From Lachnospiraceae bacterium (lineage in GTDB: Bacteria > Bacillota > Clostridia > Lachnospirales > Lachnospiraceae): DNA of 13,631 nucleotides. Location of the stretch: positions 1 through 13,631 of the forward strand of contig CAAGKE010000017.1 of the NCBI GenBank assembly GCA_900770325.1, written 5' to 3'. The notes below the pieces were generated by a model. The model saw only the letters and a list, made by a program, of their open reading frames with translations, had not been told where the DNA came from and ran no database searches. Each line of letters starts with the position of its first letter. Position 1 is the first letter of the stretch. Of this stretch, positions 1 through 6,357 are shown in pieces. Position numbers and translations under genes: made by a program.

Positions 1-119
1 ACTGACCACGCCTGCGATCCGCCGGAGGCTTTATCTTGGAAGGAGATTGGACTCCCACCAAGACGAAATTGTTGCAACTCGCCACCTATAGAGGTGGGAG
101 TCTCATCTTCTTTCAAGAT
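1..119. mobile_element. Possible right end of an IS200/IS605-type element (remnant or window-edge partial)
   Basis: Seen: a perfect 10-bp inverted repeat (GACTCCCACC at 50-59, GGTGGGAGTC at 93-102). Inside it is a small hairpin, CCACCT-ATAG-AGGTGG, at 82-97. Around both is an outer 6-bp pair, ATCTTG 33-38 with CAAGAT 114-119. The stems at 50-59/93-102 and 82-87/92-97 share bases, so they are alternatives. Frame 1 on the + strand is open from base 1 to a TGA at 127-129 and could be the tail of a protein beginning outside the window. Known: IS200/IS605 elements have subterminal hairpins, and tnpB tails often overlap the right-end structure that is also the omega RNA. Inferred: this is such an end. 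No TnpB or IscB motif is visible, so a free-standing structured spacer behind rlmD is the alternative. Confidence 0.35.
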
Positions 120-1485
120 GAAGTTTTGAAAGCAACACGATACTTTCCACATGCACGCTCATTGGAAACATATCTGTCGCCCGGACCCGCTTTAATTCAT
201 ACCCGCGTCCGCACAAATACTTCAGATCCCGGGCCAGAGTGGCAGAATCGCAGCTTACATAGACGATACGCTCCGGGGCCATGCGGACCATGGTGTCCAG
301 CACAGCCTCTTCACAGCCCTTGCGGGGCGGGTCAATGACGATCACATCCGCCGTAATGCCTTCCTTCTCATATTTTTCCGGAAGGACTTCCTCCGCTTTG
401 CCTACAAAGAACTCTGTGTTCTGAAAGCCGTTCAGGGCGGCGTTTCGTCTGGCATCGGCTATGGCCTCCGGCACGATCTCCACACCGCAGACTCTGCCTG
501 CCTTCCGGGCAAGGAACAGGGAAATCGTACCGATCCCGCAGTAGAGGTCCCATACAGTTTCATTGCCCTGCAGGCCGGCATATTCCAGTGCGGTACCGTA
601 CAGTTTTTCTGTCTGAATCGGGTTCACCTGGTAGAAGGACAGAGGGGAGATCTGATATTTTACACTGCCAATATAGTCTTCGATATATTCCTGCCCCCAA
701 AGCAGCCGGATCTCCCTGCCCAGAATCACATTTGTTTTTTCTTTATTCTGATTCAGAACAATACTGGTCATGCCCGAAATCTGAGCCAGTTTCTGTACCA
801 GCTTCTGCTCAGCCGGAATACTGCTTCCATTTATCACCAGGCAGACCATGATCTGTCCGGTACGAAATCCGGCACGGGTCATGACATGACGAACCAGCCC
901 CTTTCCGGTGGTCTCATCATAGGCAGAAATATGATGGCTGCGCATATGCTCCAGAACGATTTCCAGTATCTGCCGATTCTCTTTGATACCCAGGGCACAG
1001 TCATGATTGTCTATGATCTTGTGGGTGCGCCCGGCATAAAAGCCTGCAGCCAGATTTCCGTCCCGGTCTGTTCCGATGGGAAACTGGGCTTTATTGCGGT
1101 AATGGAAGGGTTCTTCCATTCCAATGACGGGCTCCATAATACCATCCAGCAGCTCCTCCGAAAAACCGCCGATCCTCATCAGGTTATTGCGCACCTTCTT
1201 TTCTTTAAAACGAAGCTGCGCCTGATAGTCCATAGCCTGAATCTGGCACCCGCCGCACTGGCGGGCAACCGGACATACCGGCTCCACCCGATCCGGGCTG
1301 GCCTGCAGTATTTCCATCAGACGGCCATACGCATACGTTTTTTTCACCTTTATGATCTTTGCCCGAATCACATCGCCTATTACCGTATCCTTTACAAATA
1401 CGGCCATGCCTTCCGCATGGCCGATTCCAAGTCCATCTGTACTGATGTCTTCAATTGTCATCTGTATCAAGTCATCTTTTTTCAT
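103..1485 (-). CDS. rlmD: 23S rRNA (uracil-C5)-methyltransferase, RlmD/RlmCD (TrmA/RumA family)
   Basis: 460 aa, full length. It is a SAM-dependent enzyme that puts a methyl group on C5 of a 23S rRNA uridine (U1939; the Firmicute RlmCD relatives also modify U747). Residues 1-60 form a TRAM RNA-binding domain. Cys71, Cys77 and Cys80 (CPVARQCGGC) with Cys163 are the expected iron-sulfur ligands. The methyltransferase domain shows DLYCGIGT (313-320), IDPPRKGC (384-391) and the catalytic Cys412 in SCDSATLARD. The ATG at 1485 begins MKKDDLIQ, with AGGA about ten bases upstream. The gene lies 25 bp behind yhaM on the same strand and is probably cotranscribed with it. The protein stops almost directly after the core fold (HVESIVLLSKL then HLERR), and the stop touches the inverted-repeat structure at 50-102, so the last residues may come from an insertion. 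Family assignment is firm; the exact target uridine is inferred. Confidence 0.93.
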   Translation of the reverse strand: MKKDDLIQMTIEDISTDGLGIGHAEGMAVFVKDTVIGDVIRAKIIKVKKTYAYGRLMEILQASPDRVEPVCPVARQCGGCQIQAMDYQAQLRFKEKKVRNNLMRIGGFSEELLDGIMEPVIGMEEPFHYRNKAQFPIGTDRDGNLAAGFYAGRTHKIIDNHDCALGIKENRQILEIVLEHMRSHHISAYDETTGKGLVRHVMTRAGFRTGQIMVCLVINGSSIPAEQKLVQKLAQISGMTSIVLNQNKEKTNVILGREIRLLWGQEYIEDYIGSVKYQISPLSFYQVNPIQTEKLYGTALEYAGLQGNETVWDLYCGIGTISLFLARKAGRVCGVEIVPEAIADARRNAALNGFQNTEFFVGKAEEVLPEKYEKEGITADVIVIDPPRKGCEEAVLDTMVRMAPERIVYVSCDSATLARDLKYLCGRGYELKRVRATDMFPMSVHVESIVLLSKLHLERR

Positions 1486-1510
1486 GGCACGTCATCCTGT
1501 TCTCTTCTTT

Positions 1511-2455
1511 CTAAAATTCACTGCTCTTCCGGATATTTGACTCAAACAGGCGGTTATATCCCAGCCATTGCGGCGCTCCCTCCGCCCCCTTCAGCAGTTC
1601 CTTCATGGTTTCCAGCTTGGCATCCGTATTGTCCGCCAGATTCAGCGCCATGGCCTCCGGCAATGCCGGTTTTTTGGGGGAACCGTATTCCAGTTCCCCG
1701 TGATGGGCCAGAATGCAGTGCTGCAGCTCGCTGGCCAGCTTTTTGGGGAAGCCTTTTATGCTGCGGCATCCATATCCCACCAGCTCGCTGCCCATGACAA
1801 TATGGCCCAGAAGCTGTCCGTCATCCGTATAATCATTTTCCGGAAAATTAGAAATCTCCTTTAATTTACCCACATCATGAAAAGCCGCCGCTGTAAACAG
1901 CAGATCCCGGTTCAGGTACGGATACCGGTCTGCATAATATTCACACAGCTTTACCACATTCAGGGTATGCTCCAGCAGACCGCCCACAAAGCTGTGATGA
2001 ACCGTTTTGGCAGCAGAATGATTTTTGAACGCTTTGACAAATACCTCATCCTTAAAATATTTATTGATCAGCTGCTGCAGGAAGGGATTTTTCACCTGCT
2101 CCAGAAGCTTCATCAGCTCCTGATACATCTCATCCGGATCCCGGTCACTTACCGGCAGATAATCGGAGGGATGATATTCCCCTGCCTCCGCCTTGCGTAC
2201 CCGCTTGATATTAAGCTGCAAAGTCCCCTGGAAGCTGGTTACTTCTCCTGTAATATCCACGTAATCCATGGCCTCAAATTCGTTGATCCCGGAAGAAGAG
2301 GGATCCCAGATCTTAGCATCTATGGTACCGGTACGATCCTGCAGGACCACGTTCTCATAGGTCTTTCCATTTTTAGCCACGGCAGACTGTCTGTATTTGC
2401 AAAGATAAATATCTCCGATTCTGTCTCCCTCGCGAAAAGTTTCAATAAACTTCAT
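1511..2455 (-). CDS. yhaM: 3'-5' exoribonuclease YhaM family (OB-fold plus HD domain)
   Basis: 314 aa, the same length as Bacillus YhaM. It degrades RNA (and ssDNA in some homologues) from the 3' end and is a cytoplasmic, metal-dependent enzyme. Residues 1-90 are an OB-type nucleic-acid-binding domain (FREGDRIGDIYLCK, then QDRTGTIDAKIWD). Residues about 150-290 are the HD hydrolase domain: HHSFVGGLLEHT (153-164), the HD pair His193-Asp194 in AFHDVGKLKE, His218, His251-His252-Gly, and Asp275 in LADNTDAK. An in-frame ATG 42 codons further upstream exists, but the added stretch is a Lys/Arg-rich low-complexity peptide running into repeat DNA. The start at 2455 has GGAG seven bases upstream and matches the family length. 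It is first gene of the pair yhaM-rlmD. Its leader, 2456-2541, is a strongly purine-rich strand in the transcript sense; no clear promoter was found there. Confidence 0.93.
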   Translation of the reverse strand: MKFIETFREGDRIGDIYLCKYRQSAVAKNGKTYENVVLQDRTGTIDAKIWDPSSSGINEFEAMDYVDITGEVTSFQGTLQLNIKRVRKAEAGEYHPSDYLPVSDRDPDEMYQELMKLLEQVKNPFLQQLINKYFKDEVFVKAFKNHSAAKTVHHSFVGGLLEHTLNVVKLCEYYADRYPYLNRDLLFTAAAFHDVGKLKEISNFPENDYTDDGQLLGHIVMGSELVGYGCRSIKGFPKKLASELQHCILAHHGELEYGSPKKPALPEAMALNLADNTDAKLETMKELLKGAEGAPQWLGYNRLFESNIRKSSEF

Positions 2456-2541
2456 TTCTATTCTCCATTTCTTTTTTGATTTTCTTTCTCTTATTTTTCT
2501 TAATTGTCTTTTCCCTGATCTTTTTTCTGTTTTATTTCCTA

Positions 2542-2575
2542 AGATGCGCGCCTGCTTCGAAACGTCGTCCTCAGA
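2542..2575 (+). repeat. Dispersed repeat alpha, copy 1
   Basis: A roughly 32-bp unit built around CCTGCTTCGAAACGTC, starting AGATGCGCG and continuing GTCCTCAG. It matches the copy at 2832-2865 at about 31 of 35 positions. Two further arms are in reverse orientation at 2673-2697 and 10061-10087. It lies in the yhaM-mutS2 spacer. No partner arm is visible on its left; the gap to copy 2 on its right is 97 bp. Confidence 0.8.
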
Positions 2576-2605
2576 ATGCACCCAGGCCGTAACCTCCTCA
2601 ACACA

Positions 2606-2633
2606 CGCTTACTTCCCCCGGAATTTTCACACA
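2606..2633 (+). repeat. Dispersed repeat beta, copy 1 (CCCCCGGAATTTT module)
   Basis: 28-bp segment that aligns with 5464-5491 in the MITE-like element behind mutS2. It has an identical 13-mer CCCCCGGAATTTT and about 23 of 28 matching positions overall. It sits between alpha copies 1 and 2, so this spacer contains parts of more than one repeat type. Confidence 0.6.
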
Positions 2634-2672
2634 GAATATACAGTTACCATTTCACCCGCTATCGCTGAAACA

Positions 2673-2856
2673 GACGTTTCGAAACAGGTGTACATCTCTA
2701 AGGAAACATTCCAGGGACGCTTTTAGCGAAGATGAAATCCACCGTCTACGGAAACCCGGCGCGAAGGCTTTCCTGAGCGTCGCTGGTTACAGTTGACGGT
2801 TAGTTCATCGCAGCGTTGTCCCGTTTCCGTGAGATGTGCGCCTGCTTCGAAACGTC
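2673..2856. repeat. 184-bp imperfect giant palindrome bounded by alpha repeat arms
   Basis: The left arm 2673-2697 and right arm 2832-2856 are inverted copies of the alpha unit and match at 22 of 25 positions; two of the three differences still allow G-U pairing in RNA. The interior keeps pairing: GGAAAC 2701-2706 with GTTTCC 2823-2828, GGGACGCT with AGCGTTGTCCC, and GATGAA plus ACCGTC (about 2730-2746) with GACGGT plus TTCATC (about 2793-2808). Transcribed in either direction it would fold into one long rod. No direct repeat flanks it. It resembles a MITE or REP-type extragenic element with no coding capacity; the function is unknown. Confidence 0.7.
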
Positions 2857-2865
2857 ATCCTCAAG
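2832..2865 (+). repeat. Dispersed repeat alpha, copy 3 (right arm of the palindrome)
   Basis: Same orientation as copy 1, with core CCTGCTTCGAAACGTC followed by ATCCTCAAGAA. Homology with copy 1 continues past the palindrome end at 2856 for about nine bases. The mobile or duplicated unit may therefore be slightly longer than the inverted repeat. Confidence 0.75.
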
Positions 2866-2943
2866 AAAAAAACTTGTTTCTTTTTACTGTATTATAGAGT
2901 AAAATAGAAACAGAGTAAATAAATAATTTTCAATAGCTATTTG

Positions 2944-3011
2944 GGCAGCCGTGATTTGGTTATCGTTCACGCAGATCAACGGCTTTTTTCTTTTTCCGGT
3001 ATACGGCTGCC
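2944..3011 (+). promoter_or_regulatory. Structured mutS2 leader: terminator-like hairpin inside a longer enclosing stem
   Basis: AGCCGT (2947-2952) pairs with ACGGCT (2979-2984); GAT 2953-2955 and ATC 2975-2977 extend the stem past a bulged A, and the run TTTTTTCTTTTT follows. That is the form of an intrinsic terminator. The same 5' strand also pairs perfectly over nine bases with a later segment: GGCAGCCGT 2944-2952 with ACGGCTGCC 3003-3011. The second segment lies directly in front of the mutS2 ribosome binding site. The two pairings exclude each other. No known riboswitch class or T-box signature was recognised. An AT-rich stretch at about 2866-2925 probably contains the promoter, but no pair of boxes with good spacing stands out. 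Confidence 0.5.
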
Positions 3012-3031
3012 AGGAAAGGATCTGAATTTAT

Positions 3032-5407
3032 ATGAATGAAAAAGCACTCCGGGTACTGGAATACCCGAAAATCATAGAACGACTTACCCAGTTTGCCGGC
3101 TCTGATCCCGGGAAAAAGCTTTGCAGGGAGCTGGTTCCCTCCTGTGATGCTTCCCAGATTCGCCGCATGCAGCGGGAGACCACCGATGCCCTGAGCCGGA
3201 TCTTTCAGAAGGGAAGTGTATCCTTCTCCGGTGTTCGGGATATGCGGGCCTCTCTGAAACGGCTGGAGATCGGCAGTATTATGAATATTCCCGAGCTGCT
3301 GAATGTATGCAGACTGCTGGAGACCTGCGGACGGGTCAAGGCCTATTCCCGCCGGGAAAATGAGGAGATCCCCGATGATTCTCTGGACGAAATGTTCCGG
3401 GGGCTGCAGCCGCTGACGCCTCTTTTAAATGAGATCCGCAGATGCATCCTGTCCGAGGATGAGATCGCGGATGATGCCAGCCCTGCCCTGCGTCAGATCC
3501 GGCGCTCCATGAGCCAGACCAATGACCGGATCCGTACACAGCTTAATTCCATGGTAAACGGCAGTGCGCGCACCTACCTACAGGACGCAGTGGTGACCCA
3601 GCGAAACGGCCGGTACTGCCTGCCGGTAAAAGCAGAGTACCGAGGACAGGTTCCCGGCATGATTCATGACCAGTCCTCCACCGGCTCTACCCTGTTTGTG
3701 GAACCCATGGCAGTGGTAAAGCTGAACAATGACCTGCGGGAACTGGAACTGAAAGAAGAAAAAGAAATCGAAGTAATCCTGGCTAATTTAAGCGGCTATG
3801 TGGCTGCAGACAGCGAGGCCCTGGTTCTGGATATTGAACTGCTCACAGAACTGGATTTCATTTTTGCCAGAGCCCTGCTTTCCAAAAGCTACAATGGCTT
3901 TGAACCGGATTTTAATGAAGAGGGCCGTATTGATATCAAAAAGGGACGTCATCCCCTGCTGAATCCAAAGCAGGTGGTTCCCGTGGATATTCGGCTGGGC
4001 AGCGATTTTGACCTGCTGGTCATCTCCGGACCCAATACCGGAGGTAAGACGGTTTCTCTTAAGACGGTGGGACTTTTTACACTGATGGGACAGGCCGGAC
4101 TGCATATTCCCGCCAGAGAACATTCTGAGCTGGCCCTGTTTACGGAAGTATTTGCCGATATCGGAGATGAGCAGAGTATTGAGCAGAGCCTCAGTACCTT
4201 CTCTTCCCATATGACCAATATTGTCTCCTTCTGGGAACAGGCGGATGAGAAATCCCTGGTTCTGTTCGATGAGCTGGGGGCCGGAACAGATCCCACAGAA
4301 GGGGCCGCTCTGGCTATCTCTATTCTGTCCAACCTGCACCGGAGAGGCATCCGCACCATTGCCACCACTCATTACAGCGAACTGAAGATTTTTGCCCTTT
4401 CCACCCCGGGTGTGGAAAATGCCTGCTGCGAATTTGATGTGGAAACGCTGCGGCCCACCTACCGGCTTCTTATCGGCGTTCCCGGAAAGAGCAATGCTTT
4501 TGCCATCTCCACCAAGCTGGGACTGCCCGATTATATTATCGAAGAAGCAAAAGGCCACATCAGTCAGGAAGAAGAAAACTTTGAGGATGTAATTGCCGAT
4601 CTGGAAAACAGCCGCACCATCATTGAACAGGAACAGGAAGAGATCAATCGCTACAAGCAGGAGATCGAAGCCCTGAAAGGACGCCTGGAGAAAAAAGAAG
4701 CCCGCCTGGATGACAGCCGGGATAAGATTCTGGCCCAGGCCAGAGAGGAAGCCCGCCTGCTTTTACGGGAAGCCAAAGAATATGCGGATGAAACCATACG
4801 GAAATACAATAAATTAAGCTCCGGGAAGGACACCTCCCGGGAAATGGAACAGGAACGCAATAAGCTGCGGGAAAAAATGTCCGGTCTGGAAAAGGATATG
4901 GCCCTGAAACAGCAGAAACCCAAAAAGGAAGTATCCGCAAAGGAACTGCGGGTGGGCGACAGCGTCCGGGTACTGAGTATGAACCTGAAGGGCACCGTCA
5001 GCACGCTTCCGGACGCAAAGGGAAAGCTGTTTGTACAGATGGGGATTCTGCGCTCTCAGGTCAGCATTACCGATCTGGAAAAGCTGGATGAAGAAGTAAT
5101 CACCGCTCCCTCTCTGAAACGGACCGGTTCCGGTAAGATCAAGATGTCAAAATCCTCCTCTGTCAGCACGGAAATCAATCTTCTGGGCAAAACAGTGGAT
5201 GAGGCTCTCTGCGAACTGGATAAATATCTGGATGACGCTTACCTGGCCCATCTGCCCAGTGTACGGATCGTGCACGGCAAGGGCACCGGTGCCCTGCGTA
5301 AGGCTGTCCACAACTATCTGAGACGGCAGAAGCATGTGGAAAGCTACCGTCTGGGAGAATTCGGAGAAGGAGATGCCGGCGTTACCATCGCCACCTTCCG
5401 CAAATAA
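3032..5407 (+). CDS. mutS2: Endonuclease MutS2 (MutS-type ATPase with C-terminal Smr domain)
   Basis: 791 aa, full family length. MutS2 proteins act on branched DNA and suppress recombination; in Bacillus subtilis the homologue also acts on collided ribosomes (RqcU), so either role is possible here. Residues 1 to about 300 are core and lever regions. The ATPase has Walker A GPNTGGKT (333-340) and Walker B LVLFDELGAGTDP with Asp413-Glu414, followed by ATTHYSELK. A long charged coiled coil spans about 510-640, then a KOW-like linker (about 640-690). The C-terminal Smr nuclease domain begins near 715 (INLLGKTVDEA) and contains HGKGTG (748-753). The canonical LDLRG is replaced by INLLG, a variation I believe occurs in related bacteria. 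The ribosome binding site AGGAAAGGA ends 11 bases before the ATG. The stop codon lies within an 11-bp direct repeat flanking the downstream insertion. Confidence 0.96.
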   Translation: MNEKALRVLEYPKIIERLTQFAGSDPGKKLCRELVPSCDASQIRRMQRETTDALSRIFQKGSVSFSGVRDMRASLKRLEIGSIMNIPELLNVCRLLETCGRVKAYSRRENEEIPDDSLDEMFRGLQPLTPLLNEIRRCILSEDEIADDASPALRQIRRSMSQTNDRIRTQLNSMVNGSARTYLQDAVVTQRNGRYCLPVKAEYRGQVPGMIHDQSSTGSTLFVEPMAVVKLNNDLRELELKEEKEIEVILANLSGYVAADSEALVLDIELLTELDFIFARALLSKSYNGFEPDFNEEGRIDIKKGRHPLLNPKQVVPVDIRLGSDFDLLVISGPNTGGKTVSLKTVGLFTLMGQAGLHIPAREHSELALFTEVFADIGDEQSIEQSLSTFSSHMTNIVSFWEQADEKSLVLFDELGAGTDPTEGAALAISILSNLHRRGIRTIATTHYSELKIFALSTPGVENACCEFDVETLRPTYRLLIGVPGKSNAFAISTKLGLPDYIIEEAKGHISQEEENFEDVIADLENSRTIIEQEQEEINRYKQEIEALKGRLEKKEARLDDSRDKILAQAREEARLLLREAKEYADETIRKYNKLSSGKDTSREMEQERNKLREKMSGLEKDMALKQQKPKKEVSAKELRVGDSVRVLSMNLKGTVSTLPDAKGKLFVQMGILRSQVSITDLEKLDEEVITAPSLKRTGSGKIKMSKSSSVSTEINLLGKTVDEALCELDKYLDDAYLAHLPSVRIVHGKGTGALRKAVHNYLRRQKHVESYRLGEFGEGDAGVTIATFRK

Positions 5408-5547
5408 GTGACTGTTCCCGTTGCGCTTCGCGATGCACAGAAACTGCATTTTATGCAGTTTCGCGCTTGCTGCCCCCGGAATTTTGGCGCATTCTGCGCG
5501 AAAACCCCCCGCAGGACAGTGGCACGCGAACAGTAACGCAAATAAGT
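5399..5547. mobile_element. MITE-like insertion (5410-5536) with 11-bp flanking direct repeats
   Basis: CGCAAATAAGT occurs at 5399-5409 and again at 5537-5547. The 127 bp between the copies start GACTGTTCCCGT and end, read inversely, TTACTGTTCGCGT, so the insert has terminal inverted repeats. Inside is a perfect hairpin, GAAACTGCAT (5440-5449) with ATGCAGTTTC (5453-5462) and a TTT loop, and a smaller one, GCGCA-TTC-TGCGC (5487-5499). There is no reading frame for a transposase. The left flanking copy holds the last two mutS2 codons and its TAA. Without the insertion, mutS2 and the response regulator gene would be about 62 bp apart. The layout fits transposition with target duplication by an enzyme supplied in trans. 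Confidence 0.75.
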
Positions 5548-5607
5548 AATGTACTGAAAAAACGATTCATAAATTGATTGATAAATGCAAATAGGAGGCC
5601 TGTAAAT

Positions 5608-6306
5608 ATGAATGCACGGCAGAAAATCCTGATCATAGATGACGATGAAAATATTGCTGAGCTGATCTCGCTCTATCTGACCAAGGAATTTTTTGATACA
5701 AAAACGGTAACAAACGGGGCCATGGCCATGAAGGAATTCACTGCATTTCAGCCCGGTCTGGTTCTACTGGATCTGATGCTTCCGGGTGTGGACGGCAATC
5801 AGATCTGCCGGGAGATCCGCCAGAAATCCCGGACTCCCATTATTGTCCTCTCGGCGAAAGCTGAAGTATTCGACAAGGTTCTGAGTCTGGAGCTGGGAGC
5901 GGATGATTATATCACAAAGCCCTTTGACCCAAAGGAGCTGGTGGCCCGGGTAAGAGCCGTTCTGCGGCGTTCCCAGTCCACTGCCTCTGAGGAAAATAAA
6001 CTCCGCCAGAAGTACATCGAATATCCGGATCTGACTATAAATTTAAGCAACTACTCTGTGATCCACCAGGGCGCCACGGTGGAAATGCCTCCCAAGGAAC
6101 TGGAGCTGCTTTATTTTCTGGCCTCTTCCCCGAACCAGGTCTTTACCAGAGAACAGCTTTTGGATCACATCTGGGGATACGATTATGTGGGAGATACCCG
6201 TACTGTAGATGTCCATATTAAACGGCTCAGGGAAAAGCTAAAGGAAAATCCCTACTGGTCCCTGGCTACTGTCTGGGGAATCGGTTACAAATTCGAAATC
6301 AAATAA
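5608..6306 (+). CDS. OmpR/PhoB-family response regulator
   Basis: 232 aa. It is a two-domain DNA-binding regulator controlled by phosphorylation from the adjacent histidine kinase. The receiver domain, residues 5-120, has the acidic pocket DDD (11-13), the phospho-acceptor Asp55 in LVLLDLMLPG, Ser82 in place of the usual Thr/Ser switch residue, and Lys104 in YITKPFDPKE. The winged-helix domain, about 135-231, has PPKELELLYFLASSPNQVF, the recognition segment DTRTVDVHIKRLREKL, and the C-terminal wing VWGIGYKFE. An in-frame ATG ten codons upstream was rejected, because AGGAGG at 5593-5598 lies nine bases before the ATG at 5608 and MNARQKILIIDDD is a normal receiver start. The kinase gene begins 51 bp downstream. 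The regulon cannot be read from this window. Confidence 0.93.
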   Translation: MNARQKILIIDDDENIAELISLYLTKEFFDTKTVTNGAMAMKEFTAFQPGLVLLDLMLPGVDGNQICREIRQKSRTPIIVLSAKAEVFDKVLSLELGADDYITKPFDPKELVARVRAVLRRSQSTASEENKLRQKYIEYPDLTINLSNYSVIHQGATVEMPPKELELLYFLASSPNQVFTREQLLDHIWGYDYVGDTRTVDVHIKRLREKLKENPYWSLATVWGIGYKFEIK

Positions 6307-6357
6307 CTGCCGGGAAAACATGGCATTTTACGGCAGCCTGGCCTACGGAGGAAGCTT

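Noticed and set aside
886..1797. Rightward 303-codon open frame spanning rlmD and yhaM
   Set aside because: It runs antisense to two well-supported genes and crosses their junction; composition is that of an antisense frame.
2456..2581. N-terminal 42-residue extension of YhaM
   Set aside because: It would translate repeat and purine-rich leader DNA. The ATG at 2455 has a good ribosome binding site and gives the usual 314-aa length.
2542..2865. CRISPR or attachment-site interpretation of the alpha repeats
   Set aside because: The copies are in mixed orientation and at irregular distances, one is 7 kb away, and no cas or integrase gene is present.
2944..3011. Known riboswitch or T-box in the mutS2 leader
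   Set aside because: The element is too short and no conserved core of a class I know (T-box, purine, SAM, TPP, glycine, c-di-GMP) was recognised, so it is reported only as a structured leader.
3788..4558. Leftward 256-codon open frame inside mutS2
   Set aside because: It lies wholly within a gene whose frame has all MutS2 motifs; the shadow protein shows no recognisable domain and has no ribosome binding site.
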